A stretch of 22,186 bases of DNA from JASFQI01 sp050115555 (GCA_050115555.1 JASFQI010000040.1:1-22186), one strand, 5' to 3'; shown: positions 6,652 through 14,645, numbered from the stretch's first letter. Notes: a model not told the origin generated them from the letters alone. Made by a program: numbers and translations.

Positions 6652-7957
6652 CCTGCTCATCTTAGTGGCGATCCTGTGCAGCATGATCCTCATGGGTCCG
6701 GAATCCGCCCGAGCCAGGATCTTCATTGACATCAATGCCCCTTCCATTCAGCAGCTGCGAATCAGTATCCCCCCCTTCGAGAACCACACGGCGGGATCCG
6801 GGCACCCTGACCTGAGTCGAAATCTTGCAAAAACCGTGTCCAATGATCTGGAGCTCAGCGGATACTTCATCTCCATCGAGGAAGAGGCCTTTATCCCGGG
6901 AGCGGTAGAGGACATCGCTCGAGAGCGCATCCGCTTCAAGGACTGGTCCGTCATCGGGACGGAGCTCTTGCTCGCCTGCTCGTATCGGGGTGTGGGCAAC
7001 AGCATTGAGCTGGAGGCACGTCTCTACGACGTCTTTCGAGGAAGACGCGTGTACTCCAAGCGTCTTCTTGGAAAAATCGACGAGCACCGGGCCCTGGCCC
7101 ACAGGTTGAGCAACGAAATCCTCTTTCTGCTCACAGGGCAAAAAGGCATGTTTCTATCCCACCTCGCCTTTGTAAACCGCAGAAAAGGCAAGAAACAGAT
7201 GATCAAGGAAATCTTCATCTGCGATGTGGACGGTCACAACATCAAGCAGATCACGTTCGACAAAAGCATCGCCCTTCTGCCGCGCTGGTCTCCCGACGGG
7301 AGAAAGCTTCTGTACAATTCCTACAAAGACGGCGGCCCGATGCTTTTCCTGAAAAACCTGTCCACGGGTGTAGACCGACGCATCTCCTCGCGCGCCGGGC
7401 TGAACATCGGGGCCTCCTGGGCCTCGGACGGGGACCGGGTGGCGCTCACCTTGAGTCACGGGGATAACCCGGATATCTACACCATCGACCTGAAAGGGAA
7501 CATTCTGGACCGTCTCACGCGTCACTGGGGCATCGATGTGTCGCCGTCGTTCTCCCCGGACGGCAGCCGAATCGCCTTTGTGTCGAACCGCTCGGGATCC
7601 CCTCAGATCTACATTCACGATACCGCCAGCGGGGCAGAACAGCGCCTCACCTTCGAGGGCAAGTACAACACCTCACCGACCTGGTCGAGCCTGGACCGAA
7701 TCGCCTTTTCCGGCATGAGCAACGGCAGAATCGACATTTACACGATCCGGTCGGACGGGACGGACCTTCGCAACCTGACCGAAGGGCAGGGCAACAACGA
7801 AGACCCCTGTTGGTCGCCAGACGGCCGCTACCTGGCATTCAGCTCGAACCGGGAAGGGGGCTATCACCTTTACGTGATGACCGCCTCCGGGCACAACCAG
7901 CGACGCATCACCTTTGGAAATGGAGAGCAAACCTCCCCCTCATGGTCCCCCTTTTGA
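6602..7957 (+). CDS. tolB: Tol-Pal system beta-propeller protein TolB
   Basis: A periplasmic protein of 451 residues that binds Pal and TolA. A signal peptide with hydrophobic core LLILVAILCSMILMG ends near ARA (about residue 38). The N-terminal alpha/beta domain follows (ISIPPFEN, DLSRNLAKTVSNDLELSGYF). A six-bladed propeller then shows repeats of the PxWSPDGxxLxF type: PRWSPDGRKLLY, ASWASDGDRVAL, PSFSPDGSRIAF, PTWSSLDRIAF, PCWSPDGRYLAF and a terminal PSWSPF. The ATG at 6602 is chosen because AAGGAG is at 6594-6599 and the signal peptide starts there. The longer open frame upstream only overlaps tolA in another frame. The 50-base overlap with tolA implies coupling. Confidence 0.95.
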   Translation: MTNSKSASVSKNSKSTSLLILVAILCSMILMGPESARARIFIDINAPSIQQLRISIPPFENHTAGSGHPDLSRNLAKTVSNDLELSGYFISIEEEAFIPGAVEDIARERIRFKDWSVIGTELLLACSYRGVGNSIELEARLYDVFRGRRVYSKRLLGKIDEHRALAHRLSNEILFLLTGQKGMFLSHLAFVNRRKGKKQMIKEIFICDVDGHNIKQITFDKSIALLPRWSPDGRKLLYNSYKDGGPMLFLKNLSTGVDRRISSRAGLNIGASWASDGDRVALTLSHGDNPDIYTIDLKGNILDRLTRHWGIDVSPSFSPDGSRIAFVSNRSGSPQIYIHDTASGAEQRLTFEGKYNTSPTWSSLDRIAFSGMSNGRIDIYTIRSDGTDLRNLTEGQGNNEDPCWSPDGRYLAFSSNREGGYHLYVMTASGHNQRRITFGNGEQTSPSWSPF

Positions 7958-8010
7958 GGGCCGCCTCTTCCCGCATCTGGAAAAAAAGTGGTTCCAGGAC
8001 GTCGAAATCC

Positions 8011-8056
8011 TTGAATCGAAAATCAGAAAGTGGTAAGAATGATATGCTTTTGATTC
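8011..8056 (+). promoter_or_regulatory. Possible internal promoter and inverted repeat before pal
   Basis: TTGAAT (8011-8016) and TAAGAA (8034-8039) are separated by 17 bases in the 168-base gap between tolB and pal. The same stretch holds an imperfect inverted repeat, GAATC-G-AAAA (8013-8022) against TTTTGATTC (8048-8056), that brackets the -10. This could allow pal to be expressed apart from tolQRAB. It is read by eye only. Confidence 0.33.
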
Positions 8057-8125
8057 GATAGCCAATCCCGTATCGGCATGACAGCCTTTTAACAGCAATA
8101 CCATTTATCAGGAGGGATAGAGAGG

Positions 8126-8692
8126 ATGAAGAAGAAAGCATGGTTCGTCTGGATGGTCGTGGCCCTCGCTTGCTCATCGCTCATGCTGATGACCTCGTGC
8201 GCGAAAAAGCAGGTCGGCGTCGGTGAAACCGAGGTCTCCCAGCAAGCTGGAGGCGGGCAAGAAGCCGGTGTTCCTTCGGACGAAGGGTATGATGAACGGG
8301 AAAAGAAGCGTCAGGCAAAGCTTGAAGCCCTTCGGCAGAAGCAGCTCGAGATCGATGCCTTTGAGTCCGTCAATATCTACTTCGATTTCGACAAGTCGGA
8401 ACTGAAACCCGAGTCCCAGATCGCCCTCAAGAACAAGGCGGCATGGCTCAAGGGAAATCCCACCTACTCGTTGAGAATCGAGGGGCACTGCGATGAGCGC
8501 GGCACGAACGAGTACAACCTGGCTCTCGGGGAGCGTCGTGCCAACGCCGCAATGAACTTCCTCACGAGCCTCGGCGTCTCCGGGGACCGGATCAAGACCA
8601 TCAGCTACGGTGAGGAACGTCCGGCCGACCCGGGTCACAATGAGGCGGCATGGGCCCGTAATCGTCGGGACGAGTTCAAACTTTTCAAGTAG
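8126..8692 (+). CDS. pal: Peptidoglycan-associated lipoprotein Pal
   Basis: Outer-membrane lipoprotein of 188 residues that ties the outer membrane to peptidoglycan and docks TolB. A lipoprotein signal peptide ends in the lipobox MTSC, with the lipidated Cys at residue 25. A charged linker follows. An OmpA-type peptidoglycan-binding domain begins at about residue 85 with NIYFDFDKSELKPES and contains GHCDERGTNEYNLALGERRA and ARNRRDEF, the residues that hold diaminopimelate in the family. AGGAGG at 8110-8115 precedes the ATG. It sits between tolB and cpoB as expected for a Tol-Pal operon. Confidence 0.96.
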   Translation: MKKKAWFVWMVVALACSSLMLMTSCAKKQVGVGETEVSQQAGGGQEAGVPSDEGYDEREKKRQAKLEALRQKQLEIDAFESVNIYFDFDKSELKPESQIALKNKAAWLKGNPTYSLRIEGHCDERGTNEYNLALGERRANAAMNFLTSLGVSGDRIKTISYGEERPADPGHNEAAWARNRRDEFKLFK

Positions 8693-8843
8693 TCATTCGA
8701 TACGGTTCCGGCAGCCGGCAGTCCGGTCCTTCGATCGATAGGGGGACACAGCTTCCTGTATGCCGTGAACGGGAAATAATGATAGGGCCGAGACGTCCGG
8801 GTTGCCGGGCTCTCGAGAAAACGGATATCGAGGAACCACGCGA

Positions 8844-8880
8844 GGCTGCCGGTCTGCCAGGCGGATCGGCAGCCCGTTTT
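8844..8880 (+). terminator. Hairpin between pal and cpoB, possible weak terminator
   Basis: A perfect 8-bp stem, GGCTGCCG (8844-8851) with CGGCAGCC (8867-8874), is followed by CGTTTT. It lies in the 220-base gap between pal and cpoB. The loop of 15 bases is long and the T-run short, so partial termination or mRNA processing is as likely as full termination. Upstream at 8707-8726 the gap also holds a CCGGCAG direct repeat. Confidence 0.35.
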
Positions 8881-8912
8881 CCTCTCAAACCCTTTTTGTC
8901 TGCTGGCATATC

Positions 8913-9800
8913 ATGAAAAAAACCGGCCTCTGGCTTCTGCTGATCGGCTCCGCTCTGATCCTGCCCTCCTGTGTCTATGACCGGGAGATGTCCTATTTCA
9001 ATGAACAGATCGCGTCCCTGAACCGGAAGGTCTCCAATCTGGAGGAGGCTGCAGGGGGCGAGACGCTTGAAACCATCCAGTCCAACCAGGCCCAAATGCG
9101 ACTGGAGGTGGATCAGCTCAAGACCGAAATCGCGAAGTTGTCCGGTCGTACCGAAGACAACGAGCACGTTGTGAAGCGTATCGTGGAAGAAGACCTGAGC
9201 AAGCAGGACGCCATGCAGGCGCGGCTCGACGAGGTCTCGAAGAAGCTCGAGGTGATGGATCGGATGGTTCGCCAGCAGCAGGAATACTTGGGACTCGAAC
9301 CGCCCCCACCGCCGGAAGGTGAACTACCCCCAGAAGCCAGCCTCCCGGAAGATCGTGTTGTTCCTGCGCGCGAAACCGAACCGTCTCGCACCGCCCAAGG
9401 GCCGGCCACACCCGAGGAGGCCCTGCCTTCCGGGGAGATCGAAATGTACGAACACGCCTTGTCCCTCTACCGAAAGGGAGAGTACGAGGCGGCCATGAGG
9501 GGCTTTCAGGCTTTCTTGACCCAACACCCCAAGTCCGACCGGGCGGATAACGCCTATTTCTGGATCGGGGAGTCCCACATGGCACTGAAGGAATACGAGC
9601 AGGCCATTCTCGCCTACCAGAAGGTGATCAAAAACTACCCCAAGGGAAATAAAGTCGCGAACGCCATGCTTCGACAGGCCGTGGCCTTCCTCGAGATCAA
9701 GGACAAGACCAGCGCCCGCCTTCTGCTGAAAAAAATTATCAAGGAGTACCCCGGTTCGAGCGAGGCCACGCTGGCCGAGAAGAAACTCGGTACCCTTTAA
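8913..9800 (+). CDS. cpoB: Tol-Pal system protein CpoB/YbgF, predicted lipoprotein
   Basis: A 295-residue protein with an N-terminal coiled coil (about residues 28-130, SLNRKVSNLEEA onward), a Pro-rich linker, and a C-terminal TPR region from about residue 175. The TPR region has YEHALSLYRKGEYEAAMRGFQAF, AYFWIGESHMALKEYEQAILAYQKV and the terminal SSEATLAEKKL. CpoB links outer-membrane constriction with septal peptidoglycan synthesis. The signal peptide ends in LPSC with Cys at residue 20, so this copy should be a lipoprotein, whereas E. coli CpoB is soluble. The ATG at 8913 is chosen because the signal peptide starts there; no strong ribosome-binding site is seen. The open frame upstream to 8802 is not credible. 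Confidence 0.9.
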   Translation: MKKTGLWLLLIGSALILPSCVYDREMSYFNEQIASLNRKVSNLEEAAGGETLETIQSNQAQMRLEVDQLKTEIAKLSGRTEDNEHVVKRIVEEDLSKQDAMQARLDEVSKKLEVMDRMVRQQQEYLGLEPPPPPEGELPPEASLPEDRVVPARETEPSRTAQGPATPEEALPSGEIEMYEHALSLYRKGEYEAAMRGFQAFLTQHPKSDRADNAYFWIGESHMALKEYEQAILAYQKVIKNYPKGNKVANAMLRQAVAFLEIKDKTSARLLLKKIIKEYPGSSEATLAEKKLGTL

Positions 9801-9809
9801 AGGACCCGC

Positions 9810-9834
9810 GGAGCAGGCCCTCTCCTGCCTCCTT
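9810..9834. terminator. Short hairpin between convergent cpoB and clc genes
   Basis: GGAG-CAGG (9810-9817) pairs with CCTG-C-CTCC (9824-9832) around a six-base loop, with one bulge, ten bases after the cpoB stop. It is followed by TTCCCC only, so the U-tract is poor. It is the best candidate for ending transcription between the two convergent genes. Confidence 0.3.
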
Positions 9835-9871
9835 CCCCTGCCCCGCATCCCCCAGACCTCTTGCGGCCTTC

Positions 9872-12136
9872 TTATTCCTTCCGCTCGGCGGAATGGGAAG
9901 AGGCCTGCCCACGGATGACGAAACGTTCGTATCCCGCAATGATATCGCGCCGGCTGATGACCCCGACCACCTTGTATGAAGACTTCATATCGATTACAGG
10001 AAGGATGGAGTAATCTCCCTGGCTGATCCGACTCAAGGCCAGGAAAAGGGTGTCTTCCTCCTGGACGCACACCACGGTCCGTGTGGCGTAATCCCCCGCT
10101 GTCAGCGCCTGGCCCCCCTCCTTGACCGGATACCGCTCAATGTCCGAGTAAGACACCACCCCTGCGAGCCTTCCCTCTGCATCCACAAGGGGAAAGCTTC
10201 GATGCTTGCTGCGGAAAAAAAAGTCCTGAAGCTGCTCAGCCGGCAGGCTTTCCGGGAGAGTCTCGATCTCCGTGTTCATCGCGTCCCTGACGTGCACGGT
10301 TTTCAATAGGGAGACCTCACGGTCCGAGGCGATGTTGATCCGGTGCATCCCGGCCTTGATCGTGTCCACCCGTTGATTGTAGTACTGAATGACTTCACGC
10401 CGGTCGAGCATGCCCACGAGAACGCGCGGGTTGTCCTCGCGCACCACGGGGAGTCGCTGAAGGTTTCGAACCGTGAATTTTTTCATCACCTCGTTCAGGT
10501 CTTCCGAGGGGGTGGTGGAAATGATATCCTCGTTGGCGATGTCCTTCATGAGCACGAGATCCGAGATCTCCTGGGTGAACAGCACGCTTCGAATGTCGTT
10601 AATGGAGAAAATACCGGTCAGCAGCTTGTGTTCGTCCACTACGGGGAAATAGTGCTGCTGGGTGGAGCTGAACACCTCCTTGAACGCGCTGAACGTCATG
10701 GTCTCCGGAATCATCTCCACCTTGCGCACCTGAGGCATCAACTCCCGGACCCGAATCGTGCCGAGCACGTCCACAAAAAAATCCCCCAGGTGTGCTTTGG
10801 AGTCGATCTTGGAGCGAACCTGCTTGACGTAGATAGTCCAACGCCTGGAGAGTAAAAAGGCTAAGGAGCACACAAGCAGGCTCGGCAGCAGCAGGTGGTA
10901 GGAGTTCGTCATTTCACTCACAAAGATGATGGTCGAGATCGGGGTGTTGGAGACTGCGGCAAAGAACCCGGCCATGCCCACGATCACGAATGCCCCCGGC
11001 TCGGTCACCAGCGAAGGCACGAGCTGGTGAAAAATCCGACCTACGGCTCCGCCAAACGCCCCCCCGATGACCACGGAGGGACCGAACACGCCGCCGCTCC
11101 CGCCGGAACCGATGGAAAAAGAGGTGGTCAGGATCTTCCCGAAAGCGAGCCCGAGCAGAAAGAGTGTGGGAAGCTGGTTGTCCAGCGCCATCTGGGCGAA
11201 TCCGTACCCGAACGACAGGGTCTGAGGAAGAAAAAATCCGATCACACCCGTGCAGAGCCCCCCCACGGCAGGCTTGAGGTGGTTCGGGATGTGTACATGC
11301 CACGCGAAAAACCGTTGTACTCCGTAAAACGACTTGATGTACAGGATGCCCCCGCCCACGAGCACGAAAGCGAGCACCACGTAAGGCCCGAGTTCCAGCG
11401 GGTTCCGGAACACGAAGTCCTGACTCTCGAACAGGGACCCCCACCCGAACACCAGGCAGAAGAGGCAATAGGCCACCACGGACGATATACCCGCCGGAAT
11501 GATGACCTCGGACTCGAACTCCGGTTCCCTGTAGAGCACCTCGGCGGCGAACAACGCCCCGGCCAGGGGGGCTCGAAAAATGCTGCCCACACCGGCCCCC
11601 ATGCCCGCGGCCAGCATAATGCGTCGGTCCCGGTCGGATAGTTTGAGCTTGGTCCCCAAAAAAGAGCCGAAGCCCGCCCCGATCTGGGCGATGGGCCCCT
11701 CCCTTCCTCCGGAGCCGCCGGAGGTCAGCGTTACCGCAGATGCAATCGTCTTGATGATGGGGATTCGGCTTCGAATGAATCCGCCCCGTTCATGATAGGC
11801 CTCGATAGCCGCATCCGTCCCATGGCCCTCGGCTTCCGGCGCAAAGGTGTACACGAGCCAACCGCTGATGATACCCCCGATCGCCGGAAGGAACAGAAGC
11901 ATCCAGCGTCGAAACGGAACATCGACGGGGTGAAACAGGTGGGACTCTCCAGCCGGGGCCGGCGGCCGGTACCCCGCCATCCACTCCATGAAGCCATGGG
12001 ACCCGATCTGGCAGAGATAGTGAAACACGATGGATCCGAGACCGGCGATCACGCCGATCAGGACGAAGTACGCCATGCGCTTGCCCGCCAGGCTCAAGCG
12101 CGGATTCATCAAGTTGAATCGAATGCGTCGGATCAT
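9872..12136 (-). CDS. CLC-type chloride channel/transporter with two CBS-pair modules
   Basis: A 754-residue protein. Residues 1 to about 445 form the CLC membrane domain, including the GREGP motif with gating glutamate E146 and GSGGSGGVFGPS around the anion site. After LFAAE the position of the proton-transferring glutamate (E203 of E. coli ClcA) is V200, as in channel-type CLCs. The usual GSGIP motif reads GHGTD. The cytoplasmic C-terminus has two Bateman modules: CBS pair 1 at about 460-592 and CBS pair 2 at about 613-745, which in this family bind adenine nucleotides. A possible role is anion conductance for volume or pH homeostasis. The ATG at 12136 follows AGGAAAG on its strand. It is monocistronic with its own promoter at 12219-12247. 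Confidence 0.93.
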   Translation of the reverse strand: MIRRIRFNLMNPRLSLAGKRMAYFVLIGVIAGLGSIVFHYLCQIGSHGFMEWMAGYRPPAPAGESHLFHPVDVPFRRWMLLFLPAIGGIISGWLVYTFAPEAEGHGTDAAIEAYHERGGFIRSRIPIIKTIASAVTLTSGGSGGREGPIAQIGAGFGSFLGTKLKLSDRDRRIMLAAGMGAGVGSIFRAPLAGALFAAEVLYREPEFESEVIIPAGISSVVAYCLFCLVFGWGSLFESQDFVFRNPLELGPYVVLAFVLVGGGILYIKSFYGVQRFFAWHVHIPNHLKPAVGGLCTGVIGFFLPQTLSFGYGFAQMALDNQLPTLFLLGLAFGKILTTSFSIGSGGSGGVFGPSVVIGGAFGGAVGRIFHQLVPSLVTEPGAFVIVGMAGFFAAVSNTPISTIIFVSEMTNSYHLLLPSLLVCSLAFLLSRRWTIYVKQVRSKIDSKAHLGDFFVDVLGTIRVRELMPQVRKVEMIPETMTFSAFKEVFSSTQQHYFPVVDEHKLLTGIFSINDIRSVLFTQEISDLVLMKDIANEDIISTTPSEDLNEVMKKFTVRNLQRLPVVREDNPRVLVGMLDRREVIQYYNQRVDTIKAGMHRINIASDREVSLLKTVHVRDAMNTEIETLPESLPAEQLQDFFFRSKHRSFPLVDAEGRLAGVVSYSDIERYPVKEGGQALTAGDYATRTVVCVQEEDTLFLALSRISQGDYSILPVIDMKSSYKVVGVISRRDIIAGYERFVIRGQASSHSAERKE

Positions 12137-12218
12137 GGAATACGCTTTCCTGTCACACCCCTTCGTCCCGAATCTGGCGTCACTCGGGGCGATGCTGTGA
12201 ATCGAATCTTGCCGCCCG

Positions 12219-12247
12219 CTTATAGTCCTCTGACCCTACCTCGTCAA
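12219..12247 (-). promoter_or_regulatory. Sigma70-like promoter for the CLC gene
   Basis: Read on the minus strand, TTGACG (12242-12247) and TATAAG (12219-12224) are separated by 17 bases. The predicted transcript starts near 12212 and leaves a leader of about 75 bases before the ATG at 12136. Confidence 0.6.
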
Positions 12248-12281
12248 GGACTACCCTCTGAATTCTACCATTTTTGGCTGA

Positions 12282-12342
12282 ATGATCACTCCCGTTGTAC
12301 CCATGATCACAGAAAATTCCGGCGTTCGTGAACAATTCCGGC
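12282..12342. repeat. Paired direct repeats with a central near-palindrome in the clc/nuclease gap
   Basis: ATGATCAC occurs at 12282-12289 and 12303-12310, 21 bases apart. Directly after, AATTCCGGC occurs at 12315-12323 and 12334-12342, flanking GTTCGTGAAC (12324-12333), an interrupted palindrome. The block lies upstream of the clc promoter and downstream of the nuclease gene. It may be a regulator-binding region; no known operator is recognised. The rest of the 290-base gap holds a stem GGCTTCGG (12341-12348) with CCGAAGCC downstream, and no gene. Confidence 0.4.
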
Positions 12343-12426
12343 TTCGGAGAGAGCCCCTCTCCTTCACACCCCGAAGCCCGGATGCCTTTTCCTTACACCT
12401 TCACATACACATTTTTTCAGGACTCC

Positions 12427-13047
12427 TCAGGGAAGACATTGCGTGCAGGGACTGTATCCACGCCAGAACGCCTGGCGCAACGTTTCGAAGAGCACCCGGT
12501 TGGAAGGGGCAATCCGTCGTGCATAACGGCACGACATGCGGTGAAACCGATAGGACTTCCGGCTACCCACATAGGAACTGCCCGTACTGTACGAGGAAAC
12601 GCCCCATATGCCCCGCCCGGATGCCATGGCCTCTCGTTGGGCCGAGAGCAACTCCTGCCGGTGGCGCACATTGGGGGGTGTAGTCATCACGTGCGCCAGC
12701 CCCTCTTGCAGAAGGATCCGATTGATCATGGAACCATCTTCCAGGTAGACGTACGCCAGCAGGCGCCCGTGCCGACCCCGCCTTTCGCGATCCATTTCCA
12801 GCCGGATCCGTTTCCCTTGTACCGCCCGTTCGTTGAATCGCCGGGCGGCCTCGGCCAGGAACTCGGGTTCCGAACACCCTTCGTGCGCCATCTCCGGTGC
12901 GTCCACTCCCGCATATCGAACCCGCTCCCCGTCCTCAAGGTACACGGTATCCCCGTCCACCACGAATCGCACCCTGACCTCACCGGTACAGATCCCCGGG
13001 CACAACAGAGCAATGAGAAGAGAAATTAGGATGAAGTGGCGTTTCAT
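12427..13047 (-). CDS. Secreted thermonuclease-like (SNase) protein with C-terminal Cys/His motif
   Basis: A 206-residue protein with an N-terminal signal peptide (hydrophobic ILISLLIALLCPGICTG). The staphylococcal-nuclease fold covers about residues 24-150. VVDGDTV supplies the calcium-site aspartates (D31, D33) and RYAGVDAPE gives R44 and E52; GRLLAYVY gives R95. Together R44/E52/R95 match the SNase triad R35/E43/R87. It should cut DNA or RNA outside the cytoplasm. Residues 159-206 form a second small domain with FHRMSC (H169, C173) and PCTQC (C201, C204), a likely zinc-binding element also seen in other SNase-like proteins. The start lacks a strong ribosome-binding site. It stands alone and is divergent from the HTH gene. 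Confidence 0.9.
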   Translation of the reverse strand: MKRHFILISLLIALLCPGICTGEVRVRFVVDGDTVYLEDGERVRYAGVDAPEMAHEGCSEPEFLAEAARRFNERAVQGKRIRLEMDRERRGRHGRLLAYVYLEDGSMINRILLQEGLAHVMTTPPNVRHRQELLSAQREAMASGRGIWGVSSYSTGSSYVGSRKSYRFHRMSCRYARRIAPSNRVLFETLRQAFWRGYSPCTQCLP

Positions 13048-13152
13048 AATACACAGTCATTTGAAATCGTTGAGAACAGGGATTAAGAAGAAGGAATACA
13101 ATGTAAAGGACAAAAGCATAAGATTGTTTAATCTCCTATGAGTGAGTTATTC

Positions 13153-13181
13153 TTGACTTTGCCGCTTTTGGGGATTATATA
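13153..13181 (+). promoter_or_regulatory. Strong sigma70-like promoter for the small HTH gene
   Basis: TTGACT (13153-13158) and TATATA (13176-13181) are exactly 17 bases apart, near consensus. They lie in a markedly AT-rich stretch (about 13050-13245) unlike the GC-rich surroundings. The predicted leader to the ATG at 13246 is about 58 bases and contains TATAGAG twice (near 13207 and 13227), possible operator half-sites. Confidence 0.65.
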
Positions 13182-13245
13182 GGGTGTTGTCTGCCTCAAC
13201 TAGCCGTATAGAGTCCAATTTTTGCATATAGAGAAGGAGTGTTTT

Positions 13246-13416
13246 ATGCCGCAGATCATGACGACCAAAGAACTGGCAAAGTATCTGAAACTTCACGAAA
13301 TTACTATCTGTAAATATGCTGCTGAAGGAAAAATTCCTGCGATTCGCATTGGACGGGTATGGCGATTTGACAAAGAGGCCATTGACAAGTGGATCAGCGG
13401 GGAACAGAAGAAGTAG
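13246..13416 (+). CDS. Small excisionase-family (MerR-like) DNA-binding protein
   Basis: A 56-residue protein consisting only of a winged helix-turn-helix of the excisionase/MerR type: MTTKELAKYLKLHEITICKYA, the turn EGKIPAIRIGRVWRF, then DKEAIDKWI. Such proteins either direct phage or transposon excision or act as small regulators; no integrase or recombinase gene is nearby. AAGGAG at 13234-13239 decides the ATG at 13246 over an ATG 24 bases upstream. Its codons are more AT-rich than its neighbours. It ends only five bases from the end of the convergent namZ gene. Its targets cannot be told from the sequence; the divergent nuclease or its own promoter are candidates. Confidence 0.85.
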   Translation: MPQIMTTKELAKYLKLHEITICKYAAEGKIPAIRIGRVWRFDKEAIDKWISGEQKK

Positions 13417-13421
13417 CCCTG

Positions 13422-14600
13422 TCAGTGTGAATATAGCAGGTAGGACTCCCGCCACCGAATGAACTCGCCTTCCTCCGCTTCCCAACCCTTCCGGATCTCG
13501 AGAAGGCCCGCTCCTCGCTCGATGTCCTTTCGAAGGCCCGTGTCCCCCAGGATCAGGTCCATGGGGAGGGTTTCGAATTCATACTCATAGGGTGGATCGC
13601 GCCAGGCAAAGGCACCCTCGGCTTCCTGTGCAATCACGCTCAGGATCGCCACGGAAGTAAAGAACGGCTGGAAGGCCCTGGGATCCAGGACGTGCATCAG
13701 AAATCCCCGGCAGAGACGGTCCACCCACTTATGAAATGTGGGTCGGAAAGAAAACGGTTGCAGACGGACACCCTGGGTCGCCTCGGCAGGAAGTCGCGCC
13801 AGAACCCGTTCGGGATCAAGAAACGGGGCGCCGAAGATTTCGAAGGGACGACACGTCCCCCTTCCCTCTGAGACGTTCGTCCCTTCCCACAGGACCTGCC
13901 CCGGGTAGACGCGGGCGGTCTCCGGGTGCGGCATGTTGGGGGAGGGCATGACCCATCGAAGCCCCGTGTCCTCCCAGAGCATGTCCCGGTCCCAACCTTC
14001 CATACAGACCACCTCCAGGTCCGCTTCGATTCGAAATACGTCGTTGAAAAGGACGGCCAGCTCCCCCATGGTGAGACCGTGGCGCATGGGAAGGCGATAG
14101 GGCCCCACAAACGAAAAGAGGTCCTCTCGAAGGAGATTCCCCTCCACCAAACGTCCCCCCAAGGGGTTCGGCCGGTCCAGCACCACCACTCCCTTGCCCG
14201 CACGTGCGGCCGCCCTCAGGCAGCCCAGCAAGGTGGACGCAAACGTGTAGACCCGTGTCCCTACATCCTGAAGGTCCACAATCAGGATGTCGATCTCGGC
14301 CAGCATGTCGGGAAGGGGTTCGCGCTGCTCGGCATAGAGGCTGTACACGGGGACCCCGAAACGGGGATCCCTCCCGTGCTCCGTCTCCACCATGTTGTCC
14401 TGATCCTCGCCGCCGTACCCGTGCTGGGGACCGAACAGGGCTCGAAGGCAGCCGGGGAGGACCCCGGCGATTACATCAGCAGCAGGGTTCAGACGACCAT
14501 CCACCGAGGCCTGATTGCACAGAACACCCAGCCGCGCACCCCGGACCTTTTTCCAGTATGTCTCCCGGAACACGTCCAGGCCCGTTGCCACCCGAGTCAA
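13422..14600 (-). CDS. namZ: Exo-beta-N-acetylmuramidase NamZ family (DUF1343)
   Basis: A 392-residue DUF1343 protein. Characterised members (Bacillus NamZ, glycosidase family GH171) remove terminal N-acetylmuramic acid from peptidoglycan fragments. Family motifs in order are GARLGVLCNQASV, ALFGPQHGYGGEDQDNM, VPVYSLY, DILIVDLQDVGTRVYTFASTL, VVLDRPNPLGG, LPMRHGLTMGELA and SPNMPHPETARVYPG. No signal peptide is seen, so it should act in the cytoplasm, for example in cell-wall recycling. I choose the TTG at 14600: GCAGGAGGAAG lies just upstream, the length matches the family, and a promoter at 14671-14699 lies inside the longer open frame. The next 14 codons give MTRVATGLDVFRET. It is monocistronic. 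Confidence 0.88.
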   Translation of the reverse strand: MTRVATGLDVFRETYWKKVRGARLGVLCNQASVDGRLNPAADVIAGVLPGCLRALFGPQHGYGGEDQDNMVETEHGRDPRFGVPVYSLYAEQREPLPDMLAEIDILIVDLQDVGTRVYTFASTLLGCLRAAARAGKGVVVLDRPNPLGGRLVEGNLLREDLFSFVGPYRLPMRHGLTMGELAVLFNDVFRIEADLEVVCMEGWDRDMLWEDTGLRWVMPSPNMPHPETARVYPGQVLWEGTNVSEGRGTCRPFEIFGAPFLDPERVLARLPAEATQGVRLQPFSFRPTFHKWVDRLCRGFLMHVLDPRAFQPFFTSVAILSVIAQEAEGAFAWRDPPYEYEFETLPMDLILGDTGLRKDIERGAGLLEIRKGWEAEEGEFIRWRESYLLYSH

Positions 14601-14620
14601 GAGCTTCCTCCTGCGCAGAT

Positions 14621-14645
14621 AAAAAACAATCCCATGAACGGGATC
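14621..14645 (-). terminator. Possible attenuator in the namZ leader
   Basis: On the minus strand a stem GATCCC/GGGATT (14640-14645 with 14628-14633; the closing pair is G-U) has a six-base loop and is followed by G and then six Ts (14621-14626). It lies between the predicted namZ promoter and the ribosome-binding site (14604-14613). There is no upstream minus-strand gene for it to terminate, so it would act on the namZ transcript itself. The stem is short, so efficiency is uncertain. Confidence 0.45.

Noticed and set aside
8031..8047. Sigma54-like TGG...TGC before pal
   Set aside because: Spacing is two bases too long.
10215..10222. Run of eight A/T inside the CLC gene as a programmed frameshift site
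   Set aside because: The frame stays intact across it and encodes DFFFRSK within a good CBS domain; there is no downstream stem or alternative product.
10343..11641. Plus-strand open frames of 170 and 248 codons
   Set aside because: Both are antisense to the CLC gene and have no motif or ribosome-binding site.
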